DNA of 64,000 bases from Oceaniovalibus sp. ACAM 378 (lineage in GTDB: Bacteria; Pseudomonadota; Alphaproteobacteria; Rhodobacterales; Rhodobacteraceae): positions 34,519 to 98,518 of the forward strand of contig NZ_VSJK01000018.1 in NCBI RefSeq assembly GCF_008085915.1. Reading direction: 5' to 3'. Below are positions 20,361 through 27,936 of the stretch, piece by piece; positions within the stretch are counted from its first letter, which is position 1; every line of letters begins with the position of its first letter. A program made the position numbers and the translations under genes. The notes below the pieces were generated by a model. The model saw nothing but the letters and a program-made list of their open reading frames with translations. It searched no databases and was not told the origin of the DNA.

Positions 20361-21155
20361 ATGAGCCCGTTTTTCTTCGGAACGTCGAAACGCCGCCTGT
20401 TCGGTGTGTATCACCCGCCGCGCGCCTCGCGGGGGGGCGAACGGGCCGTCGTTCTCTGCGCGCCCTGGGGGCATGAGTACATCTATGCTCATCGGTCCAT
20501 GGCAAGGCTGGCCATCACGCTCGCCGAGGCTGGCTTTCACGTGCTGCGCTTTGACTATTATGGCACCGGAGATTCAGGCGGAAATTCGACCGACGTGGAC
20601 CTGGCCGGCTGCCGGGCGGATATCGGCATGGCGATCGACGAACTTCTCGACATGAGCGGTGCCGAACGTGTGTCCCTGATTGGGCTACGCCTCGGCGCCG
20701 CTCTGGCGGTTGAGGTCGCGGCGACCGAGCGCGGACGTATCGACCAGCTTGTGCTCTGGGATCCGGTAATCACTGGTCCGGAATACGTCACCGCCCTGTT
20801 CAAGGCGGCGTTGAACATGCCCATCGGCCTGGCGGACCCGCGCACCATCTCCGCCGCGCGAGGCGGCGATCACGAGATTTGCGGGTTTCCTTTGACCGAG
20901 GTGCAGCGGAGAGAAATTGCTGGCATCGACATTCTGCCCTTCCTCCCGAAGCTGCCAAAGCGGTGGTTCGCGCTTGTCACCCAACCGCTGGGATCGCATG
21001 ATGCGCTCCGGTCTGCACTTGGCGGCACTGAATGCCGAGACGATCCGCATTTTGAGCAGATTGAAGACTGCGCCGCCTGGCACGAGAACTGGCCGCAGAA
21101 TGCCGGCAACGTCCCCACTGACGTTATTGCTCGCATTGGGGCGTGGATGACATGA
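20361..21155 (+). CDS. Alpha/beta hydrolase resembling exosortase-associated hydrolase 2
   Basis: A 264-residue alpha/beta-hydrolase-fold protein, the fourth gene of the NRPS-PKS operon, 15 bases after the second NRPS. The strand-turn-helix that normally holds the nucleophile (GxSxG) reads GLRLGA, so the serine is replaced. The same GLRLGA signature is known in hydrolases of XrtA/PEP-CTERM exopolysaccharide loci (TIGR03101-like). Other fold features are present (APWGHEY after strand 3; FDYYGTGDS). No signal peptide. In XrtA loci this family occurs beside a second hydrolase and an acyl carrier protein, so action on carrier-bound intermediates is a reasonable inference here. Catalytic activity is doubtful without a serine. 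Confidence 0.8.
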   Translation: MSPFFFGTSKRRLFGVYHPPRASRGGERAVVLCAPWGHEYIYAHRSMARLAITLAEAGFHVLRFDYYGTGDSGGNSTDVDLAGCRADIGMAIDELLDMSGAERVSLIGLRLGAALAVEVAATERGRIDQLVLWDPVITGPEYVTALFKAALNMPIGLADPRTISAARGGDHEICGFPLTEVQRREIAGIDILPFLPKLPKRWFALVTQPLGSHDALRSALGGTECRDDPHFEQIEDCAAWHENWPQNAGNVPTDVIARIGAWMT

Positions 21156-22039
21156 ACGAGCGGCAGGAAGATACCGCAAAACCGCCTCGCGAGCAGGTGG
21201 TGCTGTTTGGTGCAAAACACTCGCTCTGCGGTATCGTCACGCATTCGGCGACCAAAGTGCCGCGGATACCTATCGTTGTTCTTAACACCGGGATCATCCA
21301 CCGTGTCGGGCATCACCGGATGTATGTCACGCTGGCGCGACGCTGGGCCGCGCAAGGCCATCCCGTCGTGCGATTTGATTTTGGCGGTATTGGCGACAGC
21401 CCGGTACAGAGCGCCGAGTTGCCGCCGCTTGATGCCAATCTGATCAGTATCGGTGAGGTCTGCGACTGGCTCGAGAGCAATCTTGGTCAGTCACAGTTTG
21501 TGTTGATCGGGCTTTGTTCCGGCGCTGATCATTCGGTTATTTACGCTGGACAGGATAAGCGGGTAGCGGGTGTCGTCTTGGTCGATCCAACAATCCCGAG
21601 AACGTTTCAATTTTTCCTGCGCGATACGATCCGCCGAATGATGCGGCCTGTGGTCTATCTCAATCTCTTGACGGCGCGTGGAAGCACTTGGGCCCGTCTA
21701 AGACACCGCTTTGGAGGCCACGCGGCAGAGCCGCGCGACGGCCAGTTTGCGCAACCACAGCTCGAATCGCCCGAGGCGATCGCTTTTCTCGAGCAGACTT
21801 ATCAGAAGGCAATCACCAACGGAGGTGAGATGCTTGCTGTCTTTACGGGCGGTCACAGTTTTCAACACAATTACCGGCGGCAACTCTGGGATGCCTTGCC
21901 GAATGTAAAATTCGGCAAGCAATTGGATCTGCGCTACTTCAAAGATAGCGACCATACCTTCACGTATGTCCATCACCGTGAGCGGCTGTTCTCTCTAATC
22001 GACGATTGGCTGGACAAGAAATTTCCCTCATCCGATTAA
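21152..22039 (+). CDS. Alpha/beta hydrolase with cysteine at the nucleophile position
   Basis: About 295 residues, the last gene of the operon. The start ATG at 21152 overlaps the previous stop (ATGA); an in-frame GTG at 21143 is an alternative. The nucleophile elbow reads GLCSGA, so cysteine sits where serine is usual. The late Asp/His pair is recognisable (KDSDHTF). FDFGGIGDS matches its neighbour's FDYYGTGDS, showing the two are related. A Gly-Leu-Cys elbow is typical of the hydrolase 1 partner in XrtA exopolysaccharide loci. A role in hydrolysing or cyclising the carrier-bound product is suggested by the lack of a thioesterase domain in the assembly line, but that is inference. It could instead be an editing or acyl-transfer enzyme. 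Confidence 0.8.
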   Translation: MNERQEDTAKPPREQVVLFGAKHSLCGIVTHSATKVPRIPIVVLNTGIIHRVGHHRMYVTLARRWAAQGHPVVRFDFGGIGDSPVQSAELPPLDANLISIGEVCDWLESNLGQSQFVLIGLCSGADHSVIYAGQDKRVAGVVLVDPTIPRTFQFFLRDTIRRMMRPVVYLNLLTARGSTWARLRHRFGGHAAEPRDGQFAQPQLESPEAIAFLEQTYQKAITNGGEMLAVFTGGHSFQHNYRRQLWDALPNVKFGKQLDLRYFKDSDHTFTYVHHRERLFSLIDDWLDKKFPSSD

Positions 22040-22151
22040 AAGCTACAGCGCTTCAATAGATTAAATTACGGATATTTAAGGGAAATTTAAAGCATTGGCG
22101 CGCGGGTTACAGATACTTTTCGCCACCATCATGCATCTTGGATTTTGAATG

Positions 22152-22174
22152 GGTCGCTTTGGGCGGCCTTTTTT
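22152..22174 (+). terminator. Rho-independent terminator of the NRPS-PKS operon
   Basis: GGTCGC (22152-22157) pairs with GCGGCC (22163-22168), one G-U wobble, across a five-base loop and is followed directly by six T residues. It lies ~110 bases after the last hydrolase gene in the right orientation to end the operon. Confidence 0.7.
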
Positions 22175-22389
22175 CTTCGTGCTGGAGGGTCTAGGTCATA
22201 TCAACAAAAGGCGGACCCAGAAACGGATCTCTTCTCCTTCATAGCAAACATTGCTCGAAAGAGACCGGAGCTAAACACCTAACACTGCCTAAAATTTCCC
22301 AGAACACTGTGACACCTCAAGCCACTGACGTTTAAAGAACTTTAAAGCGCGTCAGGATATCATGAGAACGCACGACATAAGGAGGATAC
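22175..22389. other. Gene-free stretch at the right border of the biosynthetic cluster
   Basis: Between the operon terminator and the 3' element of the NUDIX gene no reading frame with protein-like composition was recognised. The stretch is less GC-rich than its surroundings and contains TTTAAAGAACTTTAAA (22331-22346), an inverted-repeat-like sequence. It may mark the junction between the cluster and the core chromosome. Confidence 0.3.
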
Positions 22390-22423
22390 GCCTCCGGCGG
22401 GAGTATTTTGGGCAAAGAAGAAA
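22390..22423 (-). repeat. 3'-end element TTCTTCTTTG-AAATACTCCCGCCGGAGGC, copy 1
   Basis: On the reverse strand, 16 bases after the NUDIX stop, comes TTTCTTCTTTG, then AAAATA, then CTCCCGCCGGAG (a small hairpin, CTCC/GGAG) and GC. The same element occurs after three other genes here (37172, 52577, 61075), always in the orientation of the upstream gene, so it acts on or ends transcripts. Confidence 0.7.
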
Positions 22424-22439
22424 CCCGGCAACGGTACGC

Positions 22440-23141
22440 TCAGGGCTGGAGCGGGGATGAGACGGGGCGGCCACCCAGCCGCAGGAACAGGCTTTCCTCG
22501 TCATTGTTGCGGAAGAACGGAACGCTTTCCGGCGCGTCAAGGGCGGGTAGGCGCGCGGCGACTTCGGCCAGAACCACCTCGGTAATGAACGGCAGGTCGA
22601 AAGAGCGGGCCTTGGACAATGGGATCCACTGAAGATGCGACAACTCGTCCGAGGCGCGCGAGAAATCGTCGGGATCGTTGGCGAGCCGTGCAGCATCGGC
22701 CAGAAAGAACCGCGCGTCGAAACGGCGTGGACGGCCCGGTGGGGTGATTGCCCGGAACACGAACCGCATTCCGGTGGGAGCGGGCAGGTGGCCGGTTTCG
22801 GCAAAGCCGCGCCACGATTCAGGCGGTGTGCCGGGCCAGCGGTGCGGTTGGCCAAGGATCAGGCCGGTTTCCTCCCACAACTCGCGGATGGCGGCGGCGA
22901 CCAGAGACAGAGGCTCGGTACGGCCTGCGGCTTCTGCCAGGCGGGCGCGGCACAGCCCGTTCATCGCGCGGATCATCGGAATCCCCGCATCGGTGCCATC
23001 GACAGCGCCGCCGGGAAACACGAACTTGCTGGGCATGAAGGCGGCCTTGTCGCCCCGCTGACCCATCAGCACCTTGGGGTTCGTTCCGGGATCACGCACC
23101 AATATCAGTGTAGCTGCGTCGCGCAGCGCGCTCTTGTCCAT
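22440..23141 (-). CDS. NUDIX hydrolase
   Basis: About 233 residues. The NUDIX signature is recognisable as AAIRELWEETGL (RELWEETGL matches REUxEExGU), preceded by the PGG of the fold (VFPGGAVD). The upstream glutamate of the full 23-residue box is not obvious. Members hydrolyse nucleoside diphosphates linked to another group; the substrate cannot be read from sequence. The ATG at 23141 has GGA five bases ahead and replaces a longer open frame starting at 23198. It lies 20 bases after the DUF983 gene and is probably co-transcribed with it. Confidence 0.85.
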   Translation of the reverse strand: MDKSALRDAATLILVRDPGTNPKVLMGQRGDKAAFMPSKFVFPGGAVDGTDAGIPMIRAMNGLCRARLAEAAGRTEPLSLVAAAIRELWEETGLILGQPHRWPGTPPESWRGFAETGHLPAPTGMRFVFRAITPPGRPRRFDARFFLADAARLANDPDDFSRASDELSHLQWIPLSKARSFDLPFITEVVLAEVAARLPALDAPESVPFFRNNDEESLFLRLGGRPVSSPLQP

Positions 23142-23160
23142 GCCGGTCCTTTCGCGGGTG

Positions 23161-23562
23161 TCAGAACCCGTGCATTCTTCGCGCCCATTGAAAGGCAACC
23201 AGCGCGCCTTTGAGTCGGGGCAGAAGATAGAGCGAAAGCACCACCGCGCCTATGGTGAATCCGGTCGCCATGATCAACGGTTCGGGGCGCAGCCGCGTGA
23301 AGGTCAGATGCAGCATTGGCGCCATGATGTGACCCACCACCAGGATGGTCAGATAGGCTGGCCCATCATCGGCACGGTGGAAATGGAACGCCTCTGAACA
23401 CACGGGGCAGCGGTCGCGCACCTTGAGGTAGCCTTTCAGCATCGGCCCCGAGCCGCATTGCGGGCACCGACGGCGCCATCCCCGGAACAGGGCGGGACGA
23501 AGGGCACGTCCGGGGGTGTCGTCAATGGCGTGCAGGGCGGTGTCGTGCGCCTGGTCGTACAT
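23161..23562 (-). CDS. DUF983 family zinc-ribbon membrane protein
   Basis: A 133-residue protein with two CxxC pairs near the N-terminus (CPQC and CPVC), expected to form a zinc ribbon, followed by two transmembrane helices (LTILVVGHIMAPMLHL and a segment near ATGFTIGAVVLSLYL). This is the layout of DUF983, a family common in alphaproteobacteria whose function is unknown. Start ATG 23562 with AAAGG seven bases before. It is the first gene of a leftward pair with the NUDIX hydrolase. Confidence 0.85.
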   Translation of the reverse strand: MYDQAHDTALHAIDDTPGRALRPALFRGWRRRCPQCGSGPMLKGYLKVRDRCPVCSEAFHFHRADDGPAYLTILVVGHIMAPMLHLTFTRLRPEPLIMATGFTIGAVVLSLYLLPRLKGALVAFQWARRMHGF

Positions 23563-23912
23563 GATGTGACCTTTGGGTTGGAGCGGCGCGAGGCCGTGAA
23601 TTCAGTGTCGGTTCCGGATCTGGCGACCGGATATAAAGACAATAGGTATGAAGCATTGCGATGTCATTGCGTCGGGATGTCGCAAATCCCGAACTCCGGG
23701 CGATTTATTGCCCGCGCCGCATCGTTTGTAATGCCGAACGGGCGGCGGGGCCCCGATGAGGCAACGGAAGAGGGTGGATGGCATCGCGTCGAAGGTACGC
23801 CCGGATGGGACGTCGCGGCGGCATCGCACCGGGCGTCCTGGTGGAACGCGGGACCGCAGCCCGGACTCTGTGCTTCCAGATTTGCGAGACGCGGTGGTCG
23901 ACGGGGTGCGAT
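23563..23912. other. 350-base gap between DUF983 and the pleD-like gene
   Basis: No gene could be supported on either strand. In many alphaproteobacteria rpmG (ribosomal protein L33) sits next to pleD; I looked for its sequence and did not find it. The stretch contains short dyads such as TTGCG/CGCAA near 23670 and presumably holds the leftward promoter for DUF983-NUDIX. Confidence 0.4.
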
Positions 23913-25382
23913 CTATGCCGACCGAATGGCCTCATATCCGCCTGATGCGCCCGGGAATGCGCCGAGACCCTGCACGGGACCGGCAGAGGTGCCGGGAACA
24001 ATCGCCGCCCGAGGTCCTGCCCCCGCGAGGCAAACCCGGTCGCGGCCTGTCGATTTGGCCTGATACAGCGCCGCGTCAGCCTGGGCGAGCAGATGGTCCA
24101 TGCCAAACGGCGCCGGCCCGCCGAAGGCAAGGCCGATGCTGACGGACACCTTCAGAGGGTGGTCGGCGGCGACGCGCGGGTGCAGTTCCGCCACCAGACC
24201 GCGCAGACGCTCGGCCGCAAGCCGGGCATCGGCTGCGGCGATATCGGGCAGGGCAACGACAAATTCGTCGCCCCCGAGACGGATCAATAAATCCTGTGCG
24301 CGCAGGTTGTCGCGGATCGCCCGGGCCACGGCCACCAAGACCGAGTCGCCCGCCGCGTGTCCGTGGCTGTCATTGATCGCCTTGAACAGGTCGATATCGA
24401 TCATCAGCAGCGCCATTGAACGACCTGCGGTCATGGTGCGTTGCGCCATCGAGGCCAGATGATGGTCGCCGTAACGGCGATTATACAGACCGGTCAGCGG
24501 GTCGGTGGCAGCCATGCGCAATCCATCCTCGACCGAATCGCGCAACCGGTCCGCGTTGCGTTTGCGCGTGACCAGACGGTCGATGCGCAGGGCCAGTTCC
24601 TGTGGATCGAACCGATCTTCCAAAAGCCCGTCCACGCCGATATCCAGCGCCCGCGTCTGGCTGTCTTCGGTGTTGCGGGGATGTACTGTCAGAATGGCGG
24701 CCCGGCGCGTCGCGGGGCGCGAGCGCAGTTCGGACACCAGCGACAGGCCGTCGGGCTGACCCAGACTTCCTGCGGCAACGATGAACAGGTCGGGCGTGTC
24801 CTGCGGATTGTCCAACTCCATCGCCGCGCTCCAGCCGATCAAATGGATGCGGTGGGGCGTCAGCCCGCGCAGGGCGGTTTTCCAGCCGAGCGACTGCTCG
24901 GGCGATGTTCCGATCAGCGCGACGGAACCCGGGCGTGTCAGCGGCGCCGGTGCCTCGCCAAACCCCAAAGCCCGCGCGGTCAGATCGCGCCGCTGCAATT
25001 CACGGTCGGCTTCGTGGCCGCGCAGAAGGCTGCGCACCCGGGCCAGCAGGCGGCCATCGCTGAACGGTGGCGACAACAGATCATCCACCCCCGCCCTGAG
25101 CGCGGCCAGCCGCCGCGCACTGTCGCCGGGATCTGCGAGCATCAACAAAGGGATAGCCGAGGTTGCCGGGTCGGCCTTGATCCGTCGGCACAGCGCCGCG
25201 ACCTCCATATCCGGGAGGGTTGCGGGAAGGATCACCAGATCAATATCGCCTTCATGGGCGATACGAAACGCCTCGGCCCCCGTGCGGCACTGGGCCACGC
25301 GGTAGCGCGCTTCGGTCAGGCGCACCTTAAGGACGATCCGGTTCGTGGCAATATCGTCGACAATCAAAAGCCTGCCTGCCAT
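23913..25382 (-). CDS. pleD: PleD-like diguanylate cyclase with degenerate receiver domains
   Basis: About 489 residues with the PleD order receiver-receiver-GGDEF. The GGDEF domain is intact (GGDEF at ~370-374) and has the product-inhibition I-site RxxD as RAQD (361-364), so c-di-GMP synthesis from GTP is expected. The first receiver keeps the acidic pair D9-D10, but the phospho-acceptor position is proline (VILPATLP, ~53) and the switch lysine is lost (LLSPPF). The second receiver also lacks a DxxMP site. Activation by phosphorylation therefore looks impossible. A C-terminal tail of ~40 residues after the cyclase is Gly/Ala/Pro-rich. Start ATG 25382 is chosen; ATG 25403 is an alternative. 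It is divergent from DUF3572. Confidence 0.88.
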   Translation of the reverse strand: MAGRLLIVDDIATNRIVLKVRLTEARYRVAQCRTGAEAFRIAHEGDIDLVILPATLPDMEVAALCRRIKADPATSAIPLLMLADPGDSARRLAALRAGVDDLLSPPFSDGRLLARVRSLLRGHEADRELQRRDLTARALGFGEAPAPLTRPGSVALIGTSPEQSLGWKTALRGLTPHRIHLIGWSAAMELDNPQDTPDLFIVAAGSLGQPDGLSLVSELRSRPATRRAAILTVHPRNTEDSQTRALDIGVDGLLEDRFDPQELALRIDRLVTRKRNADRLRDSVEDGLRMAATDPLTGLYNRRYGDHHLASMAQRTMTAGRSMALLMIDIDLFKAINDSHGHAAGDSVLVAVARAIRDNLRAQDLLIRLGGDEFVVALPDIAAADARLAAERLRGLVAELHPRVAADHPLKVSVSIGLAFGGPAPFGMDHLLAQADAALYQAKSTGRDRVCLAGAGPRAAIVPGTSAGPVQGLGAFPGASGGYEAIRSA

Positions 25383-25477
25383 ATGGCCCCCACAATTCAA
25401 CATAAATTCTTCTGGCCTGTTCCAGCTTTCCCTGAGAATGATTAAGAAACCCTTTCAGTTTGGTTAAGGATTGCAGC

Positions 25478-25756
25478 ATGCGGCAGGAAACAGCCGAGGT
25501 TATCGCCTTGCAGGCATTGGGATGGCTGGCAGGGCAGGAAGATCTGCTGGACATCTTCATGGGCGCGACCGGCGCGGCCCGGGACGATCTGAGCGATCGG
25601 GCGGATGATCCGGAGTTTCTGGCCTCGGTGCTGGATTTTCTGACAATGGACGACAAGTGGGTGATCGGGTTCTGCAATGATGCGGGGCTTGGTTACGATC
25701 AGCCGCTGCTGGCGCGGCAGGGTCTGCCCGGGGGTGGTCAGATCCACTGGACATGA
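25478..25756 (+). CDS. DUF3572 family protein
   Basis: A 92-residue protein matching the alphaproteobacterial DUF3572 pattern (ETAEVIALQALGWLA, then a helical acidic middle and VLDFLTMDD). Function unknown; no membrane segment or signal peptide. The ATG at 25478 has AAGGA seven bases upstream. Its stop overlaps the start of the HAD hydrolase (ATGA), so the two are translated together. Confidence 0.82.
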   Translation: MRQETAEVIALQALGWLAGQEDLLDIFMGATGAARDDLSDRADDPEFLASVLDFLTMDDKWVIGFCNDAGLGYDQPLLARQGLPGGGQIHWT

Positions 25757-26454
25757 CTGGCGAGAGCCGCAGAAAACCCGGAGCTGTGCTGTTTGACAAG
25801 GACGGCACGCTGTTTGATTTCGCGGCGACCTGGGGCAGATGGTGCGCGGGTCTGCTGGGCGGGCTGTCGGGCGGAGATCCGGCGCTGGCCGCACGGATGG
25901 GAGTTTCCATCGGCTTCCGGATCAGCGACGCAACATTTTCGCCTGACAGTCCGGTGATTGCCGATCCAACCGATGCGATTGCGGCGCGGCTGTTGGTGCA
26001 TCTGCCGGAATGGACGCAGGCGGGGCTTTCAGCACATATGAACGACCTGTCGAAAAGTGCCGTGCAGGTGGCAGTGGTGCCTCTGGCAGTAGTGCTGGAC
26101 GGGTTGCTGGCGCGCGGGTTGCGGCTTGGTCTGTGTACCAACGACGGCGAGGCTCCGGCGCGCACGCATCTGGCGCATGCAGGGGTGGCCGACCGTTTCG
26201 ACTTTGTCGCCGGTTTCGACAGCGGATATGGCGCAAAACCCGATCCCGGCCCGTTGCTGGCCTTTGCCAGAGCGGTGAATCTGGCTCCGGCGCGGATCGT
26301 CATGGTGGGCGACAGCGCCCATGACATGCGCGCAGGGCGCGCCGCGGGGATGGTCTGTGTCGCTGTCGGGGGTATTCCGTCTGCGGTGGCGCTGGCGGAC
26401 GCGAACCTGCCCAATATATCCGCACTGGCCGACTGGATCGACAGCCGGGCCTGA
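25753..26454 (+). CDS. HAD-superfamily hydrolase (phosphoglycolate-phosphatase-like)
   Basis: A 233-residue HAD hydrolase. Motif I is DKDGTL with both catalytic aspartates, a helical cap follows (~30-100), motif II is LCTND, and motif IV is MVGDSAHD with the metal-binding aspartates. Family members dephosphorylate small metabolites such as 2-phosphoglycolate. Chromosomal context (DUF3572, PleD) does not reveal the substrate. Overlaps the DUF3572 stop by four bases and ends before a strong hairpin. Confidence 0.85.
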   Translation: MTGESRRKPGAVLFDKDGTLFDFAATWGRWCAGLLGGLSGGDPALAARMGVSIGFRISDATFSPDSPVIADPTDAIAARLLVHLPEWTQAGLSAHMNDLSKSAVQVAVVPLAVVLDGLLARGLRLGLCTNDGEAPARTHLAHAGVADRFDFVAGFDSGYGAKPDPGPLLAFARAVNLAPARIVMVGDSAHDMRAGRAAGMVCVAVGGIPSAVALADANLPNISALADWIDSRA

Positions 26455-26465
26455 CGTCAGGGGGG

Positions 26466-26493
26466 CCGGGCGGCCATCTGTCGGGCCGCCCGG
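26466..26493. terminator. Bidirectional terminator hairpin between convergent genes
   Basis: A perfect 10-bp inverted repeat, CCGGGCGGCC (26466-26475) and GGCCGCCCGG (26484-26493), with an 8-base loop lies midway between the HAD hydrolase and the transglycosylase, which converge. It is followed by AAAATC on the plus strand, with no long T-run either way. Confidence 0.65.
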
Positions 26494-26505
26494 AAAATCA
26501 TTGCG

Positions 26506-27312
26506 TCAGCCGTCGATCTGTCCGGCCATGATCGCGATGGCCTTTTGATAGACGCCGGCGGCATTCCATGCCTGAATCACCTCGAAATTCGGCTGGCCCT
26601 GCTGATAGCCGGCACCCGGGCGCCAGCCTTTCTGACGCAGGAAATTCGCGGTCGAGGCCAAAGCATCGGTCTGGTTCGTCAGATCGACCCGCCCGTTGCC
26701 GTCACCATCAACACCAAAGCGCAGAACGTTGCCCGGCAGAAACTGGGTGTGCCCCACCTCGCCATGACGCGCGCCAATCGTGTTCGGTGACAGGCTGCCG
26801 CGATCCACAAGGATCAGTGCCGCCATCGCATGTTCCGAAAAGAACGCCGACCGGCGGCAATCATAGGCCAAAGTCGAGATCGCCGAGACGACATTGCTGT
26901 CACCCATGAAGTTGCCAAAGCCGGTTTCCATCCCGTGAATCGCCAGAAGCACTCCGGCAGGCACACCATACCGCTGTTCCAGACCGTTGAAGAACGCGGC
27001 GTTCTGCGCGCGTTTCTTCTTGCCCTGCGCGACGATGGTCGGTGCGCCGCGTATCTGCATGAATTTCTCAAGGGTGTACTTGAAACTTTTCTGATTGCGG
27101 TCCGCCGCGATCGTTTTGGTGGCATAGCTTGTGGCCGCCAACGCCTGAAGCCCGCCTTGACCCACGCCCTGTGCCGCAGCCTCTTTGGCGAATGCGGCTT
27201 TCCAGGCTTCGAAGCCAGCGGCGTTGTTCCCGCATTGCGCGGCTTGCACAGCGCCCGCGCTCAAAGCAAGTGCCGAAACCAGAGTGGCAGCGCGTGCAAT
27301 CGTCTTGAACAT
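26506..27312 (-). CDS. Lytic murein transglycosylase, MltB type
   Basis: A 268-residue secreted cell-wall enzyme. Residues 1-24 form a signal peptide (cleavage near VQA-A). The MltB/SLT_2 fold is shown by IHGMETGFG with the catalytic glutamate at 129, the following DCRRSAFF, and the downstream GEVGHTQFLP. It cleaves the MurNAc-GlcNAc bond of peptidoglycan to a 1,6-anhydro product. There is no lipobox cysteine at the cleavage site, so it is probably periplasmic and soluble. It ends opposite the HAD gene across a shared hairpin. Confidence 0.9.
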   Translation of the reverse strand: MFKTIARAATLVSALALSAGAVQAAQCGNNAAGFEAWKAAFAKEAAAQGVGQGGLQALAATSYATKTIAADRNQKSFKYTLEKFMQIRGAPTIVAQGKKKRAQNAAFFNGLEQRYGVPAGVLLAIHGMETGFGNFMGDSNVVSAISTLAYDCRRSAFFSEHAMAALILVDRGSLSPNTIGARHGEVGHTQFLPGNVLRFGVDGDGNGRVDLTNQTDALASTANFLRQKGWRPGAGYQQGQPNFEVIQAWNAAGVYQKAIAIMAGQIDG

Positions 27313-27479
27313 TAAAACTCTCCGTAAAACAAAAGGATTTGACTGACTTTAGCGCAACCTGCGATCCAATCCAGTATCGTTTGCCCGCACCCTCGGAATT
27401 TCCGCTCGGCGTGACCTATAGGGCAGCGTGGCGAAACCGGCCGAACGCGATGGAGTTTTCCGATGCCGGCAGTGCCCCG

Positions 27480-27919
27480 TCAGGGAAACAGGATCAGCTT
27501 GACCACCAGGATGATCAGCGCAGCCAGTGTCAGCCGGTCACCTGTCCGGGCTGAGATCGAAAGGGCCAGCCATGCGCCCAGCGGCAACAGCCCACCCGCC
27601 AGGGCAAGGGGCCGGGGCGGTGGGCGCGAAAGAACAAGAGCTGCCACAGATTGGTATAAAGATTGGGCAGCAGCATCACGACAACCGCGTGTCTGACGTC
27701 GAACAGCGCGGTCATCACCAGAATGGCAATCAACGGCGCACCTATCCCGGTCGCGCCTTTCAGCGCTCCGCCCAAGGCAAGTGCCGCAAAGACTGCCAGA
27801 TGGGCGTGAAGATCAAAAGAGATCCTGACACCGACCCAACAGCCGGATGCGGGCGCTTCGATCGGCAAACCGCTCTGGCAAAGGCAGTCTATTTTGCGTA
27901 GGTCGAACATATGCGGCAA
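27480..27919 (-). pseudogene. Broken TSUP/TauE-type permease gene
   Basis: The reverse strand encodes a TauE/SafE-like first half (LAVFAALALGGALKGATGIGAP, PNLYTNLWQL) up to about 27615. It then leaves the coding frame, while another frame continues with hydrophobic family-like sequence (LALAGGLLPLGAWLAL, LTLAALIILVVKLILFP) to a TGA at 27482-27480. Intact TSUP proteins have ~250 residues and two such halves. Only about half remains and it is frameshifted, so the gene is dead. The N-terminal residues before the first helix also look foreign. It overlaps the region upstream of the AbrB-like gene. Confidence 0.65.
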
Positions 27920-27936
27920 TCCGACCTTTCCCTTTC

